DNA of 21,620 nt from Gracilaria vermiculophylla (Eukaryota; Rhodophyta; Florideophyceae; Gracilariales; Gracilariaceae), in assembly GCA_019155205.2 (NCBI GenBank), contig JAHNZQ020000004.1, positions 1-21,620 of the forward strand, in the 5' to 3' direction. The notes below the pieces were generated by a model. The model had not been told where the DNA came from, ran no database searches, and was given only the letters and a program-made list of their open reading frames with translations. Below are positions 10,369 to 18,902 of the stretch, in pieces (the stretch's first letter is position 1; every line of letters starts with the position of its first letter). The position numbers and the translations under genes were made by a program.

Positions 10369-10920
10369 TCTAATCAAAAGGTAATGTACGACAAACTGTA
10401 TAGATTAGCGTCCGGTTTTGGTCCAAGGGCTCTGTCAAAAGTCTGAACGACTTTAAGGCCATTTTTAGTGACGGGAGGGTACCGAATGAATCTCGATTAC
10501 GAATTTCAAAAAAAACATAAGCTTAACAGAAAATTTATTTGCTTAAAAGTGCAAAAAATCAAAATCAGATAGACAGTCTCAGTAAAAGGTCTATGAAAAA
10601 GCAGCTGAACAGAAAGTATTAAATATCATTGAAAGTGTGCATCAAAAGTAAAATAATAACGTTTGCGACGTACTGCAACAGTTACGGGAGTACACATCTC
10701 AAAATGATACATACTGACCGATGCAAGAAAAAAACCGAGGAATGATGTATCGACAAAGATACGAAACAATGGTCGATGCCGTCACCAGCGCGAATTAAAG
10801 CAAGAGCCAAAATAGTCTGTTGAAGAAGAGGTTGCGATAGAAAGAATTATTGAATAGGAAGATAAAAGAAAGAATGATTTAATAGTATGCAAAAGAATCT
10901 ACATATGCAGGCCAAACAAG
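10369..10920 (+). other. AT-rich stretch downstream of the MULE remnant
   Basis: There is no gene here. Short plus-strand segments such as NIIESVHQK and MYRQRYETMVDAVTSA (about 10620-10800) could be the decayed C-terminal tail of the transposase. Stops are frequent in every frame. There are several A-rich runs and no LTR or terminal repeat that I could match. Confidence 0.35.
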
Positions 10921-11014
10921 TGTATTTCTAATGCTGCGCTCTAAAATTTTATTGGCGACAGTGCAGCGCCGGCGACGCCGTTTTCTCGGGCTTCAGCCTG
11001 GGAAACGTGACCGT
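10921..11014 (-). mobile_element. Element D 3' fragment left of the B insertion
   Basis: When the B insertion and one target copy are disregarded, the minus-strand reading frame entering from 15973-16080 continues into this stretch. It gives HTVTFPRLKPEK across the join, which fits the HTVT-type strand in the C-terminal domain of oomycete Ty3/gypsy integrases. Coherence ends near 10930 at a TAA. This is the evidence that B lies inside D. Confidence 0.5.
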
Positions 11015-11019
11015 GTGCC
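11015..11019. repeat. Target-site duplication of element B, left copy (GTGCC)
   Basis: GTGCC directly precedes the left LTR and recurs directly after the right LTR at 15973-15977. Five base pairs is the usual duplication size for Ty3/gypsy integrases. Confidence 0.9.
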
Positions 11020-11377
11020 TGTTGCGTGTTGATTCATGAAGGCCAACGGTTCAAACAAATGGTCCATCAACAACTACAGATGTAGGATAGAACTTGAATA
11101 GATTAGATCTTGTGATATATCTAATACTTTGATAGACTTGAGTATAGATGTCGATGATGTAGATAGGTAGTGATGTCAGAGGCGATCCCTGTTCAAAGGC
11201 AAATGCTTTTGCCGGTTCGAGACATCTGTTGCGTGTTGACGTAAGTAGTAAAAGTACCTACAAGCCAATTAAAATAAAGGAAATGGAGAAACATAAAATA
11301 TAAATTACATTTTAAAGAGGCTGACACTGGGTTATAATAGCTCTTCTGACGTCGCTTTGCTGGTCCAGCGTTGCACA
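11020..11377 (-). repeat. Element B 3' LTR
   Basis: This 358-bp LTR runs plus-strand TGTTGCGTGT...TTGCACA. In the element's sense it follows the integrase/chromodomain stop by 18 bp, after a purine-rich GCTATGGAAGAA (11378-11389), the probable polypurine tract. About 92% identity to the right LTR, counted by eye. Confidence 0.95.
11227..11239. repeat. Internal copy of the LTR-edge 13-mer (left LTR)
   Basis: TGTTGCGTGTTGA, identical to the first 13 bases of the LTR at 11020-11032, recurs 207 bp inside it. The preceding C is also shared. The right LTR has the same arrangement, so it predates the insertion. Confidence 0.85.
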
Positions 11378-11395
11378 TTCTTCCATAGCGTAGTA

Positions 11396-12271
11396 TCATA
11401 TCTTCAGAAAAGACTTGGCGCGTTTCATAACATCGTTAAGACGACGGCGCTTGAAAAAAGCGCGCACTTTGGTAGGAACATCTTCAAACATAATGTTCAA
11501 GGGTTCCCAAGTGTCCCAGGAAGTCGAAAGACCCTTCCAGGATACGAGTGCGTCGTACATTCCATCAATTTCTCGAACATCCTTGATCTTGTCGACGGTG
11601 TACCAATCTCGGTCAGAAAAATCAGCAAATTCTTTCATTTGAGTTGCAGTTCCAACTAGAGCGTCTGCATAGTGCTTGATACGAGATATATGAATATCTT
11701 CCGTGTCTTGAGTTAGGAGGTGTTCAACTTTGAAAATGTAGTCCGATAGCACTTCAGTAATGCGCCCTGGACCAACCCAAGTGGCTGATATTTTCGTCCC
11801 AGGACCTTTGGTTCGTGCAAATACCACATAATCTCCGGCAATTAAGTTGCATGAGTAAACACCACTTTTCAAGTTGTGGCGCTCAACAGCTTTCTTTCTC
11901 GAAGATTCCAGATTTCTTTGAACCGACTTATGCATTTCATCAAGTGCTTTTTGGAACCCATCAATCTTCGGATTCTGCAATACTTCTGCTTAATTTGAAG
12001 AGGTTGTATATACTATGTTCATGGAACTGAGAGCCAATTGTAGGGGATTTCCGGATTCCATACCAGTACGCACTTTGCTTTGTGGTCGATTACCAAGAGG
12101 TCGTGATGAAGTATTATTGATAATACTCTGTATAGCTGGAACAGTAATGGGCCATTCGGATTCAGGAATTTTGAACTCTACAGATAGAGCGCGCATAACA
12201 CGTAGCACTTGATTTCAGACAGCCTCCACAGTTCCATTAGAACACGGGACATAGGGAGTAGGTAGAGTATA
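11396..12271 (-). pseudogene. Element B integrase remnant with chromodomain
   Basis: What survives begins with the end of the catalytic core (TLPTPYVPCSNGTVEAV near 12220-12265, containing the last catalytic Glu). It continues through VMRALSVEFKIPESEWPITV and across a stop at 11990-11992 into the C-terminal domain (GDYVVFARTKGPG and ATWVGPGRITEVL). It ends with a chromodomain (about 11410-11560: YTVDKIKDVREIDG, VSWKGL, WDTWEP). The HHCC zinc-binding domain and both catalytic Asp residues are missing: the sequence jumps from the RNase H tail (stop at 12272-12274) straight to TLPT. The remaining frame is open apart from stops near 12215 and at 11990. The chromodomain keeps its aromatic positions and is the best-preserved part. 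Confidence 0.9.
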
Positions 12272-13092
12272 TTATTTTTGTATTTCCAGCGGTGGATCAT
12301 CAGATGACAGAGTATATTCGGAGTCATCTTTTGGTGGGTACTTCTTCTGAGAATCCGCGATCACAGATAGCGTAGGAAGTTCTTTTTTGTCTTCCGTAAG
12401 CAGTAGAACCTTGGTAACACTTATGCGACGAGCAGGAGACTTGTCATATCCAGGTGCTACCAAGCAGGTGAGTATATACGCCCAGACATTGCTTTCACCC
12501 GGAATGTGTTCGATCGTAAAGTTGAACTCAGTAAATCGAAGTGCCCAACGCTGTACCTTATTGACCACATGTCTAGCGACGTTTGCACTAAAACGGTCGG
12601 TGATAGCATGTAGAGCAATTTCTTGTGATCAGTAAGCAACGAGAACTCTTCACAAGACACAAGGTTATGAGAAAGCCTGATAGTAGATGCAACAATAGAA
12701 TATGATTCTTTCTCAGGCATTGGCCAGCGACTAGAAGAGCCCCAAAACGATCCTGACACGAGTCCAACAGGAGAATGTTCCCAGTTCTATGGAGCCTGTT
12801 CAGAAGTAAACTCACGATGAGTCACTTGCGTAAGTACTCCACACCAATAAGGCTCAGACGCATCTGTAAATAAACAAAGTCGTTGATTTGGATCGACTGT
12901 TGCCAAAATTGCTTGTTCCGTAATAGCAGTAATGAGGACTGTAAATGTGTCTTGATGCTCGTCCCCTCAAGCTGGGATAGGGCGCTTAATGAGACGAGTC
13001 ATTTTGCGGGACTTGTATGGAGTATAAAAATTTTCAAGTAAGTCATGAAGGGGTGCGATGAGTTGTGAAAAATTTGGTATCGCAATTCCCAT
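12272..13092 (-). pseudogene. Element B RNase H
   Basis: RNase H landmarks on the minus strand are LFTDASEPYWCGVL (Asp), MPEKESYSIVAS (Glu), LLTDHKKLLYML (Asp) and IEHIPGESNVWAYILT, where the last Asp of the usual WADILT is Tyr. The frame of the first three motifs is that of the RT. Near 12595, just after LLYMLSPT, a frameshift moves to the frame of VQRWALRFTEFNFTIEHI. In-frame stops lie at 13093-13095, about 12966 and about 12787. The tail after RNase H (about 12272-12465, acidic and Pro-rich) ends at the deletion joint. Confidence 0.85.
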
Positions 13093-13515
13093 CTAATTTG
13101 CACCGTGTACTACCTCCATTAGTGCACCCACAGTTGTTGCTGCGGTCATATTTGTAAGAACTTTGTACTGTCGAGGACGGAATCGAACACCATTCTTGTT
13201 GATGATTCGTCCGCAGAATTGAACTTCGTCTGTGACGGGCTTGCTTTTAGCAGAATTTAGCTTAAGTCCGCGATCTTGGCATACTCGAAAAACTGAGCAA
13301 AGTTTCTCGAGTAGTATATGAGTATCCACTGCATATCTAAGTAGATCATCCAGATAAATCAGAAGTTCTAAGTGTCCAAACAACACATCCATTGACGATT
13401 GGAAGTATGAAACTGCGTTTGTAGCACCATGCAGAACTCTATTAGGGGTGTAAACTCCAAATGGTGTGTGAAATGATTGACATTCACGAGAATCTTCAGC
13501 CAGTGGGAACTGTCA
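13093..13515 (-). pseudogene. Element B reverse transcriptase, palm and thumb
   Basis: This continues the RT in the same frame after two adjacent stops. It starts QFPLAEDSRECQSFHTPFGV, then VLHGATNA, then the intact catalytic box LLIYLDDLLRYA (about 13340-13365), GLKLNSAKSKP and EVQFCGRIINKNGVRF. It ends at a TAG (13093-13095), beyond which IAIPNFSQLIAPLHDLLENF continues the connection. B is the only one of the four elements whose YxDD box is untouched. Confidence 0.85.
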
Positions 13516-14715
13516 TTAACCATGTAGAAAGTCTAAGTTGAACCAATCTTTGGATCCTGTCAGCTTCGCCAGCATTGGATCCGCATGAGGCACTGGCCAC
13601 ACCACTTTCTTGGTGTGTGAGTTGACAGGTCGAAGATCTACAGTAAATCTGAATCCTTCTTTTCCCGGCTTCGGAGCAATTATTGGAGCACATGCCCACA
13701 TAGAAGCATTATCGCGAGTCAGATAGCCCGCATCAATAAGCTCGTGGTTCTTCTTCAAGAAAGCAAGTTGCTCTGGCGAATATGTACGCTGGCGCACCTT
13801 GATCGGCCGCGTAGTTTCTTCAAACTCGATTTTCATTGGTTGGACGTCGACAGAAGGATCTTTACCCAACTTAACACGAAAAATATCCTTGATCTCAGAA
13901 ACCAGATTTTTTAAAGTAATTCTTGAATCTTTGTCCAAGTGTATAAGAGCACGAGATATCATATTATCAGTTTCCGTCTGCAATTCATCTTCGTCTTGCA
14001 CACCAATTTCGACAACTTTATAGTCAATGTCGTTACCATTTTTCAGTGGAAAATTGTCGTTGGATAACGTACTGTAGAGCCGAGATGGTTCGATCTCAGA
14101 CTCATCAACGTCGATCTTCTGAGACAATAGTTTCAATCCCAGTTTTCCAACTGTAGCCGAATTTTCTTCAACTTTCCGTTTGCTGTAATCAATATAAGCC
14201 AAACGTTTGATGTTGTCAGCCAAACTGTCCTTCACGTTAAGTCTAGATGCTACAAGGAAAGTATTTCCAAGAATTATTCCTCCGGCGCATGCGTCGCCCG
14301 GATCAACGTGGTCGTCATTATCAGCAATGATTTCGACATTCACATTTCGAAGTCTGCACGAACCAGTCATCGTACGTAATAATGGACTGATTTGTGCAGT
14401 GACTTTCGAGTGCACTATATGACCATCGACGACTTGAAGTTTTTCGAGAGTGGATAAAAATGGAGTAGGTAGAAATACTCCATTATCTCCCAGAAAATTG
14501 ACAATAGTATCGGATATAGCATCTCGATCAGCTTCAGAGTCAATGCTACATGCCAACTTGAAACAACTGAGATCAGCTTGAACCACAGCAGTGTCGTTTG
14601 TATCTTTAGCAGCAGCAATTTTCCTTTTCTCTGGTACAGGTTGAGACAGTACAGCAACATGAGGTTTCTTCTCTTGTTTTTTCTCACGCTTTTTCTTCTC
14701 GTGATAATCAGCCAA
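13516..14715 (-). pseudogene. Element B protease and N-terminal RT
   Basis: This is an open stretch of 399 codons. It starts with a Lys-rich Gag tail (KKKREKKQEKK). The retropepsin site near residue 58 reads ACSIDSEADRDAIS; the Gly of the obligatory Asp-Ser/Thr-Gly is Glu, so the protease should be inactive. An acidic linker follows, then the RT N-terminus: YSPEQLAFLKKNHELIDAGY, CAPIIAPKPGKEGFRFTVDL and KDWFNLDFLHG. The stretch ends with TAA (13516-13518) followed directly by TGA (13513-13515), replacing Tyr and Trp of GYWQ. QFPL then resumes in frame. Confidence 0.9.
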
Positions 14716-15567
14716 TAGCTTCTTGGCTTCTTCTTCGCTCGAATTAGGACATTCCTTGACATAGAGTTTGCCAGGATATTTAGGATTTAAGCAGTCAGGT
14801 AGAATCCTTTTGCCTTTTCCAGGATCAAATGACTTAGAACCGTCACCGGTGTCATTTTTTTTGTGGACGGGTAGAATGTCCTTGATTCTCCTTCTTCATG
14901 ATCTTATCGGCCTATTCCTTCCACTTGTTCCGACTCTTCAGATATTCACGAAATGGTAGGACTCCTCAAAAATTTCGGCCTTCTCAGCCTAGAAATCCAT
15001 GAATCCAAAATAATCGTCCTTAAGTTCAGCTCTATCAATCTGTAGTACATCGTCAACACGCTTCTTCAATCCAGATGGTTCCAAGACACAAATAATGTGT
15101 TTGATTGCAGCCTTTGGAGCATTTTGAACAAACTTCCAACCTCGCTTCTCACAAAGCTCGAGGTATCAGGCAGACAATATGACAATTCCTAGTCGTGTAT
15201 CAGGTTCAATAGAATCCAGCTTGACATTTCGCTAAACATCACAAAGTGCAGCTTCAACAGAGACAGACTTGGTTCGACCAGAAATTTCTTCTAGCTTTTC
15301 TTTAGTGGTTTCGTCTGTGCACTGTGCCACTTGTGATATTTCAGCTCCGAATAAGCGAGCCATCACCAATGATTTCAGGAACAGTGATGCAAAGCATGAT
15401 CGGTATGAAACCGCAAATGATCCGGTTTGAGCATTCTCTGCATCTTCGAACGCTTCTCTTGCAGTTAAAAAAACTTTGAAGAGCCTAACGAGTGATCGAC
15501 TTGATTCTCGGAGCGTGAATAGGTGCAAGGAGATGAGCAGTACTACTGCCTTGTCCATTGTTATCAC
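14716..15567 (-). pseudogene. Element B Gag
   Basis: The likely start is the ATG at 15565-15567, or the second ATG three codons on, about 47 bp after the 5' LTR. The N-terminal segment is helical, runs to a stop at 15232-15234 and contains RLFKVFLTAREAFEDAENAQ. The frame continues with CEKRGWKFVQNAP and KHIICVLEPSGLKKRVDDVL through two more stops. A local frame change covers about 14960-14860 (REYLKSRNKWKE). The C-terminal zinc knuckle reads CLNPKYPGKLYVKEC: with a C-x4-C-x3-H-x4-C spacing, the second Cys is Tyr and the His is Leu, so two of four zinc ligands are lost. The knuckle assignment rests on spacing and position before the protease. Confidence 0.75.
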
Positions 15568-15600
15568 CTATGTTGACTAACCAACTGACTGCACGCAGCT

Positions 15601-15613
15601 TGTTTGTTTAAAC
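15601..15613 (-). promoter_or_regulatory. Putative self-primer binding site of element B
   Basis: The minus-sense sequence right after the 5' LTR is GTTTAAACAAACA. It does not begin TGG and shows no complement to a tRNA 3' end that I recognise. Its first 11 bases can pair with TTTGTTTGGAC of the same (5') LTR (15643-15653) with nine Watson-Crick and two G-U pairs. With the 3' LTR copy (11049-11059) there is one G-U pair. This matches the geometry of self-priming in Tf1-type chromoviruses. The function is inference. Confidence 0.5.
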
Positions 15614-15649
15614 TGTTGCGTGTTGATTCAGGAAGGCCGGTAGTCCAAA

Positions 15650-15656
15650 CAAATGG
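15650..15656 (-). promoter_or_regulatory. Inr-like transcription start of element B
   Basis: The minus-sense CCATTTG fits six of seven positions of the oomycete initiator as I know it (YCAYTYY). It is conserved in the other LTR at 11056-11062. A start at the A would leave about 41 bases of R-U5. The transcript would begin ATTTGTTTG, placing the primer-site complement at base 2. No TATA box lies upstream, which is common for oomycete promoters. Confidence 0.4.
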
Positions 15657-15821
15657 TCCACCAACAACTACAGATGTAGGATAGAACTTGAATAGATTAG
15701 ATCTTGTGATAGATCTAATACTTTGATAGACTTTAGTATAGATGTTGATGATGTAGATAGGTAGTGATATCAGAGACGATCCCTTTTCGAAGGCAAAATG
15801 CTTCTGCCGGTTAGAGACATC

Positions 15822-15834
15822 TGTTGCGTGTTGA
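15822..15834. repeat. Internal copy of the LTR-edge 13-mer (right LTR)
   Basis: TGTTGCGTGTTGA is repeated 208 bp inside the LTR edge at 15614-15626, as in the left LTR. Confidence 0.85.
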
Positions 15835-15972
15835 CGTAGGTAGTAAAAGTACTTACAAGCCAATTAAAATAAAGGAAATGGAGATACCTAAAATATAAAT
15901 TAAATTTTAAAGAGGCTGACACTGGGTTATAATAGTTATGCTGACGTCGCCTTGCTGGTCCAGCGCAGCACA

Positions 15973-15977
15973 GTGCC
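15973..15977. repeat. Target-site duplication of element B, right copy (GTGCC)
   Basis: GTGCC directly follows the right LTR and is identical to 11015-11019. Confidence 0.9.
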
Positions 15978-17207
15978 CAGTAGCCCGGTGGACTTTTTGA
16001 GGCAGGTTTTTAAACAAAAGCTTTGACCTATTATCGCAGTCCGTGGGGACACATATCATTCTTTTCCTAAGCGTGTGGGAGGTCTGCTTCGCTTGGTGGC
16101 ACGTCTATAAACATATAGTCACCTTCAGCCACCTTGGTAATATGCTGGTCATAAAAGTAGTCCGCTTTCCAGTGTAGCTGCGCTGCTGTATACTTCTCCA
16201 CTGCTACTCGCAAGGCAATTCTCGGCGTTTTAATTTGTCCCTTTTGACCTGCGCTGGTATGGCCCTTCCTTGAGTGCGGTATTTCATTGGTTCGGACTGG
16301 ATAAAACTTCCTTGGGGTCGCTGGGATAGCACCACATCCAGTTGTGTAGTCTGCTTTGTGCGGTGAATCTGCAAGTGGTATGCGTACGGTACGTCTTTGG
16401 CTGGACGTTTTCGGCCCAATGGGTTTGGTGCTCCTTGAAGTAATGTCAGGAACGTGCCACAAGTATCTTGTTAAAGCGCTCTTCCTATCCATTGGTCTGG
16501 GAGTTATATGCCATCGCAAAGTCCTGTCTCACACCGAGCATGATCAACACTGCTTCGAAGAACTACGACGCCGAATCGCATCCATTGTCGGTGAGAAGGT
16601 ACATTTAGGCACCATAAGGGTAGCCCTGATTGGCGAGAAAAGCATCTGCATGAACTTGTGAGGTCTAGGTTTTGAGCAGTATGGCCAGTGTCAGCTTGGT
16701 AAAACTTTTGGTGATAACAATTACGAATAGATATCCCTCTGGGGTCTTTGGCAGTGGTCCTTGGAAGTCTATGGCGAAACCTCCAGGGGTCTGGCCGCGG
16801 GGAATAATTTCAGGTGTTTTCGGTGCTTTAGCAGACCACCACGGGTTTTGATGCCCGAAACGCATTTGACCACATACGTACAGACGAAGTGGGCCATATG
16901 CAACCAGTAAAACTAAAACTTTCTCCTCAAGTCGTAGTATAGGCGGGTGGCTTTAAGTTGGCTGGATAAGCAGGGTAGAACGCCAGATAGAGAATCTAGG
17001 GTGTAGGGCTTGAAGTACGACCTTTTGGATTGCCCCATACAGCAACAAGTGCCGTATCAGGTACTCACAGTGGTCCAAACAGACAGGGGACCCCTTTGCA
17101 TGAAATAAGTCAACTAGGCTCTTGCTATACTTTTCGGTAGCTTGAGCCTGCAGGAATTTCTCTATGAAGACTAGGGCACCTTGTCCTTCCACAATGGCTC
17201 CTATCAC
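15978..17207 (-). pseudogene. Element D integrase
   Basis: The N-terminal zinc-binding region is badly shifted (GAIQKVVLQALHPRF near 17000, then YWLHMA-like sequence near 16890). The core is clearer: FAIDFQGPLPKTPEGYLFVI (first Asp, about 16780), YLLTDNG (second Asp, about 16605) and NSQTNGQEERFNKIL (Glu, about 16500), spread over different frames. The C-terminal part is an open stretch (16067-16519) with WKADYFYDQHITKVAEGDYM and FIDVPPSEADL. Beyond its stop another frame gives NRSKLLFKNLPQKVHRATG up to the B insertion. The catalytic triad residues can all be seen, but no single frame carries them. Confidence 0.75.
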
Positions 17208-17289
17208 AGGGCGTTAGTTACCGGTAGGGCTCTCCACGCGCATATAACACTCTGGGTATTCCCGCACGCCTTCTTGGGAGTACCCGGTG

Positions 17290-17880
17290 TCTTCATCGCT
17301 AACCATCATGTTGTAGCATGGGATTCATTCTTCTACAGGTTCGCTATCTAACCCCATGGTATTGAGTACCGACAGAGCGTCGGCCACATTGGCCTAATAC
17401 CGGGACAATATTGAGCCTCGTAGTCGAGCTCTGTCAGATGGAGCCTCCAACGGGCCAATTGGCGAGTACGAGGATCCAAAGAAGGGAGTCATGATTGATA
17501 CTATTGGTATACCGTACACCATAATAGTAAGGAGGAAGCAACAAAATGCTACATATCACTGCAAGGCATTCCTTTTCCACGACGGTGTAGTTCTGTTCCG
17601 CTTGCTTCAGGGCGCGACATCAATACCCGGCTGATAGCTTGATGCCTTTTTTCTTGCTCTTGTATGAGGCAGCATCTGATCTGCACCTATGAGGCTTCAG
17701 TGTCGAGAATATAAAACAGACCGCGTTTTGGGAGCTCCAAGATTTACAGAGAGAGTAATGCCGCTTTGAGGCGATGGAAAGCCACCAACGTATCATCCTT
17801 CAAGTGGTCAACACGTGCTGGTTGCCCGTTCAGTAACAGTCGATTTAGAGCTGCCGCTATGTTTGCGAACCCTTTATTAA
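17290..17880 (-). pseudogene. Element D RNase H
   Basis: Minus-strand frames alternate. NKGFANIAAALNRLLLNGQP and DDTLVAFHRLKAALLSL (about 17880-17745) mark the connection. YILDTEAS (about 17700) carries the first Asp, and EQNYTVVEKECLAVICSILL (about 17600-17540) carries the Glu. The later Asp motifs are only partly recognisable. Stops and at least two frameshifts are needed to read through. The identification rests on the TVVEKECLAV block and its position between RT and integrase. Confidence 0.65.
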
Positions 17881-18828
17881 AGGGGCGGTATACATTTCCG
17901 AGACCAATGAAAGACCGAGAATCTGTTTGGGATTCTGGGAGCTTTGCTTCCTAGATGGCACGAATGTCCCGTTTGGTGACCTCTAATCGGCCTGGACTAA
18001 TGTTGGGTCCCATATACGCTACTTTTTGATCAAAAAAAGCATTTCTTGAGCTAAAGTGTGACGGCTAGGTCCATTAGAAGCCTCAATACTGTTTGTACGT
18101 GCTCGGAGTGCTCTACTACCATCCTGAAGTAGATTAACACATCACCGATGTAGACCACTGAGGTGGTCCATTTCACCTTCCATAGGATTATGTACAACGC
18201 TCTTCGGAAGGTGGCGGTTGCATTTTTTGAAATCAATAGACATTTTAAGGAACCAATAGAGCCCCGCATGAAAAATGGGAGCCATTTTTTCATTGTGCCG
18301 TTCGGTTCGTTATATATTTGCCATTAACCACAGTTGGCGTCCAGCATTGTGAAAATCTTTGCATCGCTCAGCGAATCTATGCAATGATCCATTCGTAGTA
18401 TAGGGTTAGAGTCCCTGACCGGGACGAAAATGAGCTTTTTGTAGTCGACGTACAACCGCATCCGTGTGTCGCCTTTTTTTGGCGAGGACTACGGGGCTGA
18501 CCTACTACTGCATTTGCGTACTAGATGATTCCTTCTCGGAGCATTCGTTCGACTTTCTTGATCTTCACCTCTCTGAACTCTGGACCTGCACTGTGAGATT
18601 GTTGGTGTATCGGTTTTGAGCCAAGAAAGAGATCGATACGGTTTTCGATGGCTTTAATGGCACCAAACGGATCGGGCGACATGGTGTGCACTTGTCGGTT
18701 GCGAGCGCGAGGGTGTCTGGAGCAATGTGCAGTTCGATGCCTCCGAGGTTTACTGGGAGGGCTGTGGGCAGTGCCTTAAGTACACTGCGGTGTTTCCATA
18801 TTGGGAAACAGTCTAAGCTAGTCTGCAT
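17881..18828 (-). pseudogene. Element D reverse transcriptase
   Basis: A frame from ATG 18682 reads AIENRIDLFLGSKPIHQQSH then VKIKKVERMLREGII, the usual entry to a Ty3/gypsy RT. After a frameshift come YVDYKKLIFVPVRDSNPILR, IDSLSDAKIFTMLDANCG, a TAA (18324-18326) in place of Tyr in GYWQ, then WQI. ISKNATATFRRALYIILWKV and VVYIGDVLIYF follow. The catalytic YxDD box therefore reads YIGD, losing the first Asp. The segment ends through LRLLMDLAVTL and a stop at 18051-18053, with the thumb continuing in other frames. A related-looking segment in a third frame (18565-18828, with ALPTALPVNLGGIELHIAPD) may be the pre-RT linker. Confidence 0.75.
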
Positions 18829-18892
18829 ATGTCGTGTCGTGTGCCTGCTGGCCAGGTAAGGTGTCTAAAGTGGGTGACTACCATCCACTACA
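18693..18892 (-). repeat. Start of element C 3' LTR (probably truncated)
   Basis: In the minus sense the sequence after C's last stop is ACAAGGGGAG then TGTAGTGGATGG. A purine tract followed by TGTA is the classic polypurine tract/LTR junction, placing the LTR start at 18892. No terminal CCACTACA-like end is seen before element D begins, so the LTR is probably cut short. The left limit given is only the point where D's RT is certain. Confidence 0.45.
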
Positions 18893-18900
18893 CTCCCCTT
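18893..18900 (-). other. Polypurine tract of element C
   Basis: AAGGGGAG (minus sense) lies between the pol stop and the TG of the LTR. This is the site where plus-strand DNA synthesis would be primed. Confidence 0.6.
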
Positions 18901-18902
18901 GT

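Larger units (their letters stand above)
11020..15972 (-). mobile_element. Element B: complete LTR-bounded Ty3/gypsy chromovirus
   Basis: Two direct repeats of 358 and 359 bp start TG and end CA, are flanked by a perfect GTGCC duplication, and enclose minus-strand gag, protease, RT, RNase H, integrase and chromodomain. Total length is 4,953 bp, short for the group because the integrase core is deleted. Gag, protease, RT and most of RNase H share one frame (15567 to about 12595). One frameshift then moves the reading to the frame that carries the rest of RNase H and the integrase. The element is visibly AT-richer than element A. LTR divergence, counted by eye, is about 27 substitutions and one indel in 358 bp, so this is an old insertion. 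Confidence 0.95.
15614..15972 (-). repeat. Element B 5' LTR
   Basis: This 359-bp LTR, TG...CA on the plus strand, is the partner of 11020-11377. It has one extra A in an A-run (about 15796) relative to the left copy. It contains the 13-mer edge repeat at 15822-15834 and an Inr-like site near its 3' end. The open frame at 15564-15863 across it is not a gene. Confidence 0.95.
15973..18828 (-). mobile_element. Element D: degenerate Ty3/gypsy, split by B
   Basis: On the minus strand the order is RT (about 18690-17880), RNase H (about 17880-17290) and integrase (about 17207-15978), with frequent stops and frameshifts. Its 5' part (gag, protease) is missing: RT-related sequence begins within about 200 bp of the 3' LTR start of element C. 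Its 3' end is interrupted by B and resumes at 11014. This is the most decayed of the four elements. Confidence 0.8.

Noticed and set aside
15564..15863. 99-codon minus-strand open frame
   Set aside because: It lies mostly within the 5' LTR of element B and has no protein-like pattern.
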